A DNA stretch of 64,000 nucleotides from an uncultured bacterium (lineage in GTDB: Bacteria > Vulcanimicrobiota > Xenobia > Xenobiales > Xenobiaceae). Position numbers and translations under genes: made by a program. The stretch covers positions 1 through 64,000 of the forward strand of contig CAKUBG010000009.1 of the NCBI GenBank assembly GCA_934636825.1, in the 5' to 3' direction. The notes beneath the pieces were generated by a model. That model was not told the DNA's origin. It was given only the letters and a program-made list of their open reading frames with translations, and searched no databases. How positions within the stretch are numbered: the first letter of the stretch is position 1; the number at the start of each line of letters is the position of its first letter. This document shows positions 24,946 through 33,504 of this stretch, piece by piece.

Positions 24946-25653
24946 ATGACTGCAGAACGTTTACAGAAACTTATGGCTTCCAATGGGGTTGGCTCGCGTA
25001 GATATTGCGAGTCTCTCATTACTGGTGGTCGGGTGAAAGTAAACGGTCGAGTCGCTTCTTTGGGTGATAGAGCCGATCTTGACAGCGACAATGTCGAAGT
25101 TGCTGGTTGGGGAAAACTCGCCAAGGTTGCGTCTGAGAGAATTTATATCGTTCTCAATAAGCCGCGCGGTTTTGTTTCTACCGTAAAAGATCAGGCTGAT
25201 CGTCCTACAGTTATGGAATTCGTTAAAGATATTCCTGTTCGCATTTATCCTGTTGGAAGATTGGATCGCGATACAGAAGGTCTGCTCATTTTTACCAATG
25301 ATGGAGAGCTGACCAACAAATTGCTCCATCCCAGTAGCTTGATTGATAAAGTTTATGTGGCTAATGTGGATACTACTCCGGGTGAACGCGAGGTCAGATT
25401 CTTAGAAGAGGGAATTTGCCTTGACGACGGTTGGACTGCTCCGGCCAAAGTAAAAATTTTGGCGGAAAATGTTGTACAAATAACTATTCACGAGGGGCGT
25501 AAACGTCAGGTGCGCCGCATGTTAGCTGCTGTAGGCTGTAAGGTCAAGAAACTGGAAAGAATAAAATTAGGGCCGATCAATTTAGGCAATCTGCCCCGTG
25601 GCAAGTATCGTCGCTTGAGTGAAAGCGAAATAAAAGCTCTGAAAAAATTGTAA
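24946..25653 (+). CDS. Pseudouridine synthase of the RsuA/RluB family
   Basis: 235 residues. An S4 RNA-binding domain (RLQKLMASNGVGSRR, about 5-60) precedes the synthase domain. The signature GRLDRDTEGLLIFTNDG holds the catalytic Asp107. GRKRQVRRML near 190 is also typical. These enzymes convert specific uridines to pseudouridine in rRNA. The length and S4 domain fit RluB (23S rRNA), but RsuA or RluE/F-type targets cannot be excluded. No clear ribosome site precedes the ATG, so coupling to the yjbQ-like gene upstream is likely. A good terminator follows. Confidence 0.92.
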   Translation: MTAERLQKLMASNGVGSRRYCESLITGGRVKVNGRVASLGDRADLDSDNVEVAGWGKLAKVASERIYIVLNKPRGFVSTVKDQADRPTVMEFVKDIPVRIYPVGRLDRDTEGLLIFTNDGELTNKLLHPSSLIDKVYVANVDTTPGEREVRFLEEGICLDDGWTAPAKVKILAENVVQITIHEGRKRQVRRMLAAVGCKVKKLERIKLGPINLGNLPRGKYRRLSESEIKALKKL

Positions 25654-25678
25654 AGTTCAGAATCGCTTGCCCTTATAG

Positions 25679-25707
25679 AAAAAGCTCCCTGTTGGGAGCT
25701 TTTTTTG
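25679..25707 (+). terminator. Intrinsic terminator
   Basis: AAAGCTCCC (25681-25689) pairs with GGGAGCTTT (25694-25702) around a 4-base loop and runs into seven T residues. Confidence 0.92.
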
Positions 25708-25741
25708 TTGTTTTCTTATGCTTTTCTCTTGCGTTTTTGCC

Positions 25742-26374
25742 TTAGATAAACAGACCTTGCTTTTTAGCTAAACGGCGTACGGTCTTTATATCTGCACATA
25801 GTTTATCATATTGGGGGAAGAAGAAACGTTCTATTAAGAAGCTAACTTTTCCGTCGCTGATTACTGTATAATCAAAGATGCTTTTGGTTTGCTTTGTTTC
25901 AGTAGCCGTTTGAAAGTCTTTCCAAGCCATATTTACAGGCTCGCTTCGGCCATTGTCGTAAATTAAATAGATCGGAGTAAGGATGACGGTTCTGCCCTTA
26001 AAACGGTAAAAAGAGATAACAATCACGCATAGGCTTATTAAAGCTAACAAAATAGGCAAAGAACCAAATATGATGACATCGGGCTCGATTATACCTCCGC
26101 GTCCGCTCATCATCATGATGCCGGATCTTACAAGGAGAACGGCCAGTACAGCGACAATGCAGGAAACAATATAAAAGTTCTTCATTGAAGACCTATAAAT
26201 GACTTTCTTATCAAGTACATCATCTTTGTCTTCAGTAGTTGCCGAATTGTCAACAGGAGGAACCTGAGATTCGGAAGTATTATTTTGGCCCTGAGGGGGG
26301 GAATCTTTTAAAGTATCTTCACTCACCTTCAAAAAATTATTGAAAAAAGTCGGAAATCCCTTCTGTGAAGCCAA
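25742..26374 (-). CDS. Membrane protein with PH-like C-terminal domain
   Basis: 210 residues from a TTG. A GTG 16 codons later is an alternative start, and neither has a clear ribosome site. The first 60 residues are polar and Pro/Ser-rich. Two membrane helices follow (about 66-88 and 101-122). The C-terminal 85 residues alternate beta strands and end in a helix (DIKTVRRLAKK), a pattern like bacterial PH domains such as those of YdbS-type proteins. The family assignment is by pattern only. It is divergent from dnaG. Confidence 0.55.
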   Translation of the reverse strand: MASQKGFPTFFNNFLKVSEDTLKDSPPQGQNNTSESQVPPVDNSATTEDKDDVLDKKVIYRSSMKNFYIVSCIVAVLAVLLVRSGIMMMSGRGGIIEPDVIIFGSLPILLALISLCVIVISFYRFKGRTVILTPIYLIYDNGRSEPVNMAWKDFQTATETKQTKSIFDYTVISDGKVSFLIERFFFPQYDKLCADIKTVRRLAKKQGLFI

Positions 26375-26430
26375 GCCTTGTTGCGAGGCAACTTCTACAG
26401 AGGAGCTGCCGAGCCAATAGGATTTTACAT

Positions 26431-28170
26431 ATGAAAATTCCTGAATCAGCTATAAATGAAATAAACAATCGTGTAGAAATTACTGAAGTTATAGGCCGCT
26501 ATTTGCAACTCCGGAGAGCCGGCAGCAAATATGTAGGCTTGTGTCCCTTCCATAATGAAAAAACTCCTTCTTTCAGTGTAGATCCGGATCGTCGTTTCTG
26601 GTATTGCTTTGGATGTAAGCAAGGTGGAAACATTTTTCAATTTCTGATGAAAATGGAAGGCATGGGATTTCCTGAAGCTGTACGCAAGTTGGCTGAAGAG
26701 ACCGGAGTGGAGATAAAATGGGAAGCAGACAATGTCAAGCAAGACACTGCCAGACAGAGAAATTTGCAACTTCTAGATCGGGTTTGCAAATACTATAGCC
26801 ATGTTTTGTTTGAAACAAGTGAAGGAGCGCCTGGTCGTGAGTATTTGTTGCAACGGCGCATATCAAAGAATGTAGCAGAAAAATTTCGCTTGGGCTTTGC
26901 ACCTGCCAATTCCGCTCCTTTGCTTAAAGTTGTGCATGAAGCCGGTTTCAGCGATGAGGAATTGGTTCATTGCGGTATCTTTTTGCAGAGAGAACATGGA
27001 GTACGTGAGCTTCTTAGCGGTCGTTTAATCTTTCCTATAGCTGATTTTCAGGGACGTGTTATCGCTATGGGAGGACGTATTTTGGGGACTGGTCTCCCCA
27101 AATATATAAACTCTCCAGAAACAGAAATTTATTCTAAAAGATGCCATCTATATGGCCTTAATGTCGCTCGCGGCCCCATTTCACGTGAAAACAAAGCTAT
27201 CGTGGTTGAAGGCTATCTCGATGTAATTTCTATGCATCAAATTGGCTTTGACTGTTGCGTTGCTTCTCTGGGTACCGCTTTAACTACTGAACAAGCAAAA
27301 TTGCTAAAACGTTATGCGACTCAGGTTATTTTAGCTTATGACGGCGACTCCGCCGGAGCTAAGGCTATTATTAAAGGCAATGACGTTTTGGAAGAAGAGG
27401 GCTTGCAAGTGATGACTGCGGTTTGGCCTGAAGGAGAAGACCCTGATTCTATGGCTGCTCGCGGTCGCCAGGCTGTCGAAAAAGTTCTCAATGAAAAAAT
27501 TGGTATCGTAAAATTTGTAATTAAAAGGCAATTGAAGCTGACAGATACTAGTACTCCTGAAGGCAAAGAAAATTTAGTTAAACTTGTACTTCCGTTTATT
27601 GAGAAAATTCAAGATCCGGTGCGTCGTGACGCGTATGTGAGTGAATTGGCTTATTATAGCGGCTTTGCTGAAAGTAAATTAGCTTTATATTTGCGTCGTC
27701 GCCAGCGCCAAACTGCTTTTCATTCTTCTTTTGAACCGACACCACGCCCCCGTCTTCTTAACACCGAAGAAAAATTATTCAGTCTATGCACAAAGCATCC
27801 TGAATGGTTGGAGCAAGTTAAGAAGATCATAAGTCCAAGTTTGATAGAAAATGAATATTTGCGCCATTGGTTTACAAAACTTTGGCTTTTGAAAAAGACG
27901 GACGAACCAATTAGCGTTACTGCGCTTATGGGAGATGAAGTCTCGGAAGAAGATTGCGCTAAACTTACCGAAATTATGGCTTACGATCGTTTTGATTCAA
28001 ATTTTGAAGACGTAATTCAGCTAGCTTCCAATATAAGGAATGAAAATTTGAAGAAAACCTTAGACAAAATAAAGTATCAAATGTTTGAAAAGATGGCCTC
28101 TGGAAATTTGGCCGAAGATGATCCTCTCTATCTTGAATATATGAATTTGCAAAAGATACTGCGTGGATAA
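26431..28170 (+). CDS. dnaG: DNA primase DnaG
   Basis: 579 residues. The N-terminal CHC2 zinc finger has C38, H41, C59 and C62. The TOPRIM core has E260 (VVEGYLD) and D304/D306 (YDGDS). The C-terminal DnaB-binding part is poorly conserved, as usual. It makes RNA primers at the replication fork. The open frame extends 22 codons upstream, but homology begins at ATG 26431. It is followed by rpoD at a distance of about 480 bases, the familiar dnaG-rpoD macromolecular synthesis order. Confidence 0.97.
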   Translation: MKIPESAINEINNRVEITEVIGRYLQLRRAGSKYVGLCPFHNEKTPSFSVDPDRRFWYCFGCKQGGNIFQFLMKMEGMGFPEAVRKLAEETGVEIKWEADNVKQDTARQRNLQLLDRVCKYYSHVLFETSEGAPGREYLLQRRISKNVAEKFRLGFAPANSAPLLKVVHEAGFSDEELVHCGIFLQREHGVRELLSGRLIFPIADFQGRVIAMGGRILGTGLPKYINSPETEIYSKRCHLYGLNVARGPISRENKAIVVEGYLDVISMHQIGFDCCVASLGTALTTEQAKLLKRYATQVILAYDGDSAGAKAIIKGNDVLEEEGLQVMTAVWPEGEDPDSMAARGRQAVEKVLNEKIGIVKFVIKRQLKLTDTSTPEGKENLVKLVLPFIEKIQDPVRRDAYVSELAYYSGFAESKLALYLRRRQRQTAFHSSFEPTPRPRLLNTEEKLFSLCTKHPEWLEQVKKIISPSLIENEYLRHWFTKLWLLKKTDEPISVTALMGDEVSEEDCAKLTEIMAYDRFDSNFEDVIQLASNIRNENLKKTLDKIKYQMFEKMASGNLAEDDPLYLEYMNLQKILRG

Positions 28171-28647
28171 AGTGTCAAAATAGTTGTTCAAGCTCAAACT
28201 ACTGGTTGTATTGGCGCTTGACGTTGCGCCAACAAAAACCTTAAGGAGGAAAAGCAGGAAAAACCATTTTTCTTAGGTATTAACAAAAGCTGTTGTCAAT
28301 GGTAAAAAGATATGCCTATTTGCCGACAGTCAGAGTAGGGTCAGATGATTTGGGCCAAGCACTTTGATAAAAAACAACACAATTGTATATAAGATATTGT
28401 TTTTGTCAGACAGAGCGCGGGGTAAAAGAGAAGGCTCTACACGCCTTTTCTCATCTTTTTTGTCTCCAATTTGTCTGCCACTTGTCGGCTTTTGTCGAGA
28501 TATTGCAGCTTCGGACAAGCAAATTAGCTCTCTGCGGAGGGGGGCTTTCGTTCTTTTTCCGAATGTGCAGCAGTTCGTAGACTGTTTGTGTCAGCAGCAT
28601 TTGAGATAAGATTCTGTTTTTTTAGCAGCGTAAGGTAAAGGTTTGTT
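28171..28647 (+). other. Intergenic region between dnaG and rpoD
   Basis: No gene is supported. A 7-bp hairpin (TTGGCGC 28211-28217 with GCGCCAA 28226-28232) follows dnaG without a T-tract. An isolated AAGGAGG at 28243-28249 is not followed by a start codon at useful distance. A G-rich run lies near 28539-28545. Short frames here (28364-28609 and its overlaps) have no ribosome site. The region probably carries the rpoD promoter and a long leader. Confidence 0.5.
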
Positions 28648-30384
28648 ATGGAAAATATAAGGGGAGAAAAGCACACCAAGAGTATCTCTGAATTGGACCT
28701 AGGCACTTCTATGTCTGATTTATGTCTTGGAGCGGATCTCAGCTCTGGTGATAACCTTGGACTTGGTACTGTGGGGTCGGCTGCGAGCTACGGAGCATAT
28801 GATTGCGAGGATCTGGATTTGGTAGATGCCGCTCCGTCGTCCAATTTTGACGAGCCTCCGGAACTTGTTGCCCCTGAACTGGCTCAAAAGAAAAGAGCGG
28901 AAGCAGCCAAGCATGCCGAACTTGAACTTAAACTGGAAGAAGCCAGACAACAATTAAAAAAGGCTGAGGCTCTTAAGTCCAAATCTGCTAAAGTGGCGCA
29001 TAAGCCTGCCAAAGCCAAGAAAAAGACCGACAGCTCCGTAGAAGTGACAGTAGACGACCCGGTTCGCCAATACCTGAAAGAGATAGGCAGAGTTGAGTTG
29101 CTTACTCCCGAACGCGAATGTGAGCTGGCTCAGAGCATTGAGAAGGGCAATGAAGCTGCCGAAACATTGCTTATGGAGCCCGGTTTCCGTGAGTTGGTTT
29201 TGGATCTTTTGAGTGAGGTTGCCGACAAGCGTGATGTTCCCGGTTTTTCTCTTACTTTGGATGAAACTGAGCCCGATATAAACAAAGAAGACGATATTAA
29301 CGATGCGGCTCCGACTTCGCATAGTACCTTGATCGATGTAGTCAATAGATTGAAGACTTGCGACGCCAAAGTTTGGAGAATTAAGTTCCGCGAATTGGTT
29401 GAACGTCAAAAACTGGTTGAAGAGTGCTTCAATGAAGCCAAGCGCCAGTATCGTTTGGGGATACTTCGAGAAGTAAAAGATGAAGTTCCCAAAGCTAGAG
29501 AACGTTTGGAGCGTTTTGAAGCTTTGGACAAACTGGTCAGAGCTGGAAGCTCTTCCAAGCGTGACCTTACTGAGGCCAATTTGCGTTTGGTCGTCAGCAT
29601 TGCCAAAAAATATATCAGTCGCGGTATGCTCTTTTTAGACCTTATACAAGAAGGCAATTTGGGACTTATCCGTGCCGTTGAAAAGTTTAATTATCGCAAA
29701 GGATACAAATTCAGTACCTATGCCACATGGTGGATCCGCCAAGCCATTACCAGAGCTTTGGCCGATCAAGCCCGCACTATTCGTATCCCTGTGCATATGG
29801 TAGAAACGATTAACCGCCTTACTCGTGTAACCAGGTTGCTGTTGCAAGAAAATGGTCGTGATCCAACGGTAGAAGAGATCGCCATGCGTATGTATCCTAT
29901 CGATGAAGACGCACTTTGCAACGAATTAAGCGAACTTTATAAAGAGCCTATTACTCCTGAAGATAAGCGCTATCAAGAAAAAGTGGCAGAGCGGAAGCGC
30001 AGTGCCGAAGCTAAGGTGCGCGAAATTCAGAAGATTGCTCAAGAGCCGATCTCTTTAGAAACTCCCATTGGTGAAGAAGAAGATTCTCACTTAGGCGATT
30101 TTATTGAAGATGAAGGCGCGGTTGCTCCTGCTGAAGCTGCAGCTAGAGTGTGGCTTAGTGAGCGCATTAAAGAAGTGTTAGATAAGCTTTCTGTGCGTGA
30201 GCGAGAGGTGCTTGAGTTGCGCTTCGGATTGCGCGACGGCCATACACGTACTTTGGAAGAAGTAGGCAGCATATTTAAAGTTACGCGTGAGCGTATACGT
30301 CAGATCGAAGCTAAAGCTTTGCGTAAGTTGCGCTTGCCTGAGCCGCGTAAGTTCTTGCAAGACTATTGGGATGCCAATAATTAG
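28648..30384 (+). CDS. rpoD: RNA polymerase primary sigma factor (sigma-70)
   Basis: 578 residues. The acidic, Ala/Lys-rich N-terminus (1-125) replaces region 1.1. Region 1.2 is [21 protein letters not shown] nonconserved insert follows at about 165-300. Region 2 holds [29 protein letters not shown] and [13 protein letters not shown]. Region 3 begins near [12 protein letters not shown]. Region 4 has [15 protein letters not shown] and [18 protein letters not shown], the helix-turn-helix for the -35 element. It directs RNA polymerase to housekeeping promoters. No strong ribosome site is visible before the ATG. Confidence 0.97.
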   Translation: MENIRGEKHTKSISELDLGTSMSDLCLGADLSSGDNLGLGTVGSAASYGAYDCEDLDLVDAAPSSNFDEPPELVAPELAQKKRAEAAKHAELELKLEEARQQLKKAEALKSKSAKVAHKPAKAKKKTDSSVEVTVDDPVRQYLKEIGRVELLTPERECELAQSIEKGNEAAETLLMEPGFRELVLDLLSEVADKRDVPGFSLTLDETEPDINKEDDINDAAPTSHSTLIDVVNRLKTCDAKVWRIKFRELVERQKLVEECFNEAKRQYRLGILREVKDEVPKARERLERFEALDKLVRAGSSSKRDLTEANLRLVVSIAKKYISRGMLFLDLIQEGNLGLIRAVEKFNYRKGYKFSTYATWWIRQAITRALADQARTIRIPVHMVETINRLTRVTRLLLQENGRDPTVEEIAMRMYPIDEDALCNELSELYKEPITPEDKRYQEKVAERKRSAEAKVREIQKIAQEPISLETPIGEEEDSHLGDFIEDEGAVAPAEAAARVWLSERIKEVLDKLSVREREVLELRFGLRDGHTRTLEEVGSIFKVTRERIRQIEAKALRKLRLPEPRKFLQDYWDANN

Positions 30385-30430
30385 GCATTTTCCTGGAAGC
30401 GGTTGTAATAAGTTGGTGGAGTTGAAGAAT

Positions 30431-31399
30431 ATGTTTAGTTGCAAGCTGCAGAAGTTGTATAAGCTGTTAGGTCGTTGTTTAAAAACTTCTGCTGTGAGCT
30501 TAGGGGTGTTGGCCATTTTTATGAGCGGTGCTCAGGCATCTGAAAATCATACCGACTCTGCGGTGAAGGCTTCTACCAAGTCGCAAGTGATGGTAGCGCA
30601 AAAGCCGACGCCAAACACTAAGTCAACTTCTGCATCTTCATCTCCAGCCAAAACAACCGCTTCGTCTGCTACTGCCGGATCTGAAAAAACTATTTACGAA
30701 GCCAAGGCTCAAGCTCTTAGTCAGAAGGCTTTAGGCTTACGCGCTTACGCCCGTTTGCAAGTGCTGATCGAATACTACTTCATGGAAAGTGGCTTATATC
30801 CAGTTAGCTTAAAAACTTTGGAGCATAGTTTCAATGTCGGTTTGCCTGCCGACGCTCCTAAAGTTGTCTTGGGAAACGATCCTCTTTCCGGCAAGCCTTT
30901 TGTCTATAGCGTAAGCAAAGATCGTCGCCATTACACTCTGTATTTGCCTGAACCTGCCAAATATGGTCAAGACATTCCTAACTTGGAAACTATCGATTGG
31001 GGTTGGTTGCTTTTAGCTGCAGAAGGAAAGCGCATGGAACGTTTACTTTCCGATTGTACTCGCAATATTAACGAGTTAGCCACCGCTTGTGAGATCTATG
31101 CTAAAGATCACAACAAGGCTTTCCCTGCCAAATTAGAAGCTTTGCGTCCTCAGTATATGTTCCGTGAATTGCGTTGTCCCGCTTCTGGAAAGCCATACAT
31201 ATATGTTTTTAGGCGCGGAGGCTATACTATAGAGTGCCCTGACGCTCATAAACATGGCTTGGGTTCTTTGAAATATGATTCTGATAGGGGACTTCTTGTT
31301 ACTGGTGCTGACAGTGAAAATGCCCAAGGAGTCAAAAAAGCTGAAGCCGCATCTACTACCGAGTCTAACCAAAAAACGTCAAGTAAAATCAAACAGTAG
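30431..31399 (+). CDS. Secreted protein with two pseudopilin-head-like units
   Basis: 322 residues. A basic start and a hydrophobic stretch ending in GAQASEN mark a signal peptide with a likely AxA cleavage site near 35. A low-complexity Thr/Ser/Ala linker follows. Two related units come next: one with YYFMESGLYPVSLKTLE and GNDPLSGKPFVYSV, and one with YAKDHNKAFPAKLEALRPQY and CPASGKPYIYVF. Both resemble the helix-plus-loop of GspG-type pseudopilin heads (Y-x-x-D-x-x-x-Y/F-P-x-x-L-x-x-L, then GxPYxY), but no prepilin leader is present. The ATG at 30431 follows TGGAG, and longer frames overlap rpoD. Function is unknown. It may be co-transcribed with rpoD. Confidence 0.6.
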   Translation: MFSCKLQKLYKLLGRCLKTSAVSLGVLAIFMSGAQASENHTDSAVKASTKSQVMVAQKPTPNTKSTSASSSPAKTTASSATAGSEKTIYEAKAQALSQKALGLRAYARLQVLIEYYFMESGLYPVSLKTLEHSFNVGLPADAPKVVLGNDPLSGKPFVYSVSKDRRHYTLYLPEPAKYGQDIPNLETIDWGWLLLAAEGKRMERLLSDCTRNINELATACEIYAKDHNKAFPAKLEALRPQYMFRELRCPASGKPYIYVFRRGGYTIECPDAHKHGLGSLKYDSDRGLLVTGADSENAQGVKKAEAASTTESNQKTSSKIKQ

Positions 31400-31478
31400 T
31401 CTCCTTTTACTTTGCGCTGATATATTTTTCGGCATTACTTTCTTACAATTTTTTGTTAGATGATTTGAGTTATGCCTA

Positions 31479-31527
31479 AGCGTCTTGAGAATCAAGCTTA
31501 AGTCGTTCTCGAGACGCTCTTTTTTTG
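31479..31527 (+). terminator. Intrinsic terminator
   Basis: A 13-bp stem (31479-31491 with 31506-31518, one G:U) is followed by CTTTTTTT. It ends the rpoD-side transcript and rules out a helicase start at 31485. Confidence 0.88.
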
Positions 31528-31556
31528 TATTTTTGATAGAATTGAAAGGTTTGAAT

Positions 31557-33479
31557 ATGGAACTGATTCCCTTTACCCAGTGGCCGCTTAATAGCGCTTT
31601 GCAAGAAAGTTTGCAAAAAGCCGGTTTTACTACTCCTACCGAAGTGCAGCAAGCCTGTTGGGATGATGTTTTGTCAGGAACGGATTTATTAGTTCAGTCT
31701 TGTACCGGGACAGGAAAGACTTTAGCCTTCTCTTTGCCTCTCCTTAACAATCCTGATAATGCGCGTCCGGCTTCTATTTTGGTCGTTTTACCTACTCGTG
31801 AGTTGGCTATGCAAGTAGCCAGAGTTATCAATTCTCTGGGCACTAAAGCAGCTTTGTTATACGGAGGAGGAAGCTACCATGAGCAAATGCGCTCTTTGAA
31901 GCAAGGGGCTCCGGTAATTGTCGGTACTCCGGGGCGTTTGATCGATCATATTGAGCGTGGCTCTTTGGATTTGAGTGGCTGTCGGGCTTTGGTTTTAGAT
32001 GAAGCAGACGAAATTTTAGATATGGGCTTTGCCGAAGAATTAGACAAGATTTTGGCTTCTTTGCCCACCGAGCGCCAAACATTACTTTTCTCCGCTACTA
32101 TGCCGACCGAGATGGAAGAACTGGCTAAAAAAACTTTACGTGAAGATTGTCATCGCATTTCTATAAGCGTAGGTTTAACGGCGGCTCACGATATCAGCCA
32201 TGAAGTTTATCTGGTAGCTAAAGAATGGCGAGCTAAGGCCCTTTGCAATATTTTGCACGCTGAGGCACCGCAATTGGCTATTATCTTTTGCCATACTAAA
32301 GTGGAGACCGACGAACTTACCCAAACTTTAATTCACTCTGGCTTAAATGTACTTTCCTTGCACGGAGATATGGCTCAAGCTGAGCGCACGCGCACTTTGA
32401 GTAGCTTCCGCAGTGGGGCGGCCAAATATTTGGTCGCTACTGATGTGGCCGCTCGAGGTTTAGATGTTGATGGAGTCACTCACGTAATCAATATGGCTCC
32501 TCCCCAAAATACCGAAACATATATCCATCGTGTTGGTCGTACCGGAAGAGCTGGTAAGAGAGGTACGGCTATTACCTTTGTGGCTAGACATGAACTGAAT
32601 CGCTTCAAAAGGTTGGTCGGTAAAGCCAAAATTGATATTGAAATTGGTAAATTGCCTCAAGCTGAAGAAGTTCGCCGTCGTATAAAAGCTGATTTCCACA
32701 AAGAAGTGACAGAAAGATTGGCTTCTGCCGTTAATGAAGATTATCGTCTCTTGGCTGCTGAATTGCTCAGTTACCTTAGTCCTTCTGACAGTTTGGCTGC
32801 TGTACTCAGTATGGTACCCAGGGCCAGGGCCATTTTTACAGCCGGTTGTAATGTGTCTGTGCAAGAATTAGATAGAGGCAGTAGACGCAGTAAAGCTGAG
32901 CGCAACAGCCTTTTGGACAAAGCAGCTAAAAAAGCCGGTGCTGCGGCAGCCGAAGGTATGAGCTATATTCAAATCAATTTGGGACGCAGTGACGGTATAA
33001 ATGTCCAGGCTATTTTGCGTATGTTAGCCGAAGCCGCTTCTTTATCCAAAACCGAGGTCGGCGACATAGAGCTGCGCTCTCACACTACTTTTGTAGAACT
33101 TCCCAGCGAAGACGCAGCTGCTGTTTTGGAAGCTTTGAATCATTATGATTTTGGCCCGGTGCGCTTGAGAGCTCGTTTAATTACGCCCGAAAAACTTAAA
33201 GTGTTACTTCCTGTCGAAGTAAAATCGCCTAAGCATAAGAACGCTTCTCAAGAACGTCGTGAAGCTAAAGGCAGACGTGGCGAAGGACGCAAGAATAGTG
33301 GACGCAATTTCAGCAAAGATGAAAAAGGCAAACGCACTCACAGTGATAGTCGGCGTAATGGACAGCGCGGATTTGCGGATCGTTCTCATAAAAGTACCGA
33401 ATCCGGAAATAGGCGCGGGCAGAAAAAAGAAGGTTTCAATAGGGGAGGCAGAGCTCAGCGCAGAAATAAGAAATATTAG
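31557..33479 (+). CDS. DEAD-box RNA helicase with DbpA-type RNA-binding domain
   Basis: 640 residues. The helicase core carries the Q motif (FTTPTEVQQ), motif I CTGTGKT, PTRELA, GTPGR, DEAD, SAT, ARGLDVDGV and HRVGRTGRAG. A DbpA-type RNA-binding domain follows at about 470-545 (YIQINLGRSDGINVQAILRM onward). The tail is strongly basic and rich in Arg, Gly, Ser and Lys. Such helicases (DeaD/CsdA, DbpA group) remodel RNA during ribosome assembly and cold adaptation. ATG 31557 follows AAAGG and is the first start after the terminator. Confidence 0.93.
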   Translation: MELIPFTQWPLNSALQESLQKAGFTTPTEVQQACWDDVLSGTDLLVQSCTGTGKTLAFSLPLLNNPDNARPASILVVLPTRELAMQVARVINSLGTKAALLYGGGSYHEQMRSLKQGAPVIVGTPGRLIDHIERGSLDLSGCRALVLDEADEILDMGFAEELDKILASLPTERQTLLFSATMPTEMEELAKKTLREDCHRISISVGLTAAHDISHEVYLVAKEWRAKALCNILHAEAPQLAIIFCHTKVETDELTQTLIHSGLNVLSLHGDMAQAERTRTLSSFRSGAAKYLVATDVAARGLDVDGVTHVINMAPPQNTETYIHRVGRTGRAGKRGTAITFVARHELNRFKRLVGKAKIDIEIGKLPQAEEVRRRIKADFHKEVTERLASAVNEDYRLLAAELLSYLSPSDSLAAVLSMVPRARAIFTAGCNVSVQELDRGSRRSKAERNSLLDKAAKKAGAAAAEGMSYIQINLGRSDGINVQAILRMLAEAASLSKTEVGDIELRSHTTFVELPSEDAAAVLEALNHYDFGPVRLRARLITPEKLKVLLPVEVKSPKHKNASQERREAKGRRGEGRKNSGRNFSKDEKGKRTHSDSRRNGQRGFADRSHKSTESGNRRGQKKEGFNRGGRAQRRNKKY

Positions 33480-33504
33480 CTAAGTCCAGGGGAGTGCATT
33501 TAAT

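Noticed and set aside
28364..28609. 81-codon frame between dnaG and rpoD
   Set aside because: It has no ribosome site, overlaps frames in other phases and shows no protein-like pattern.
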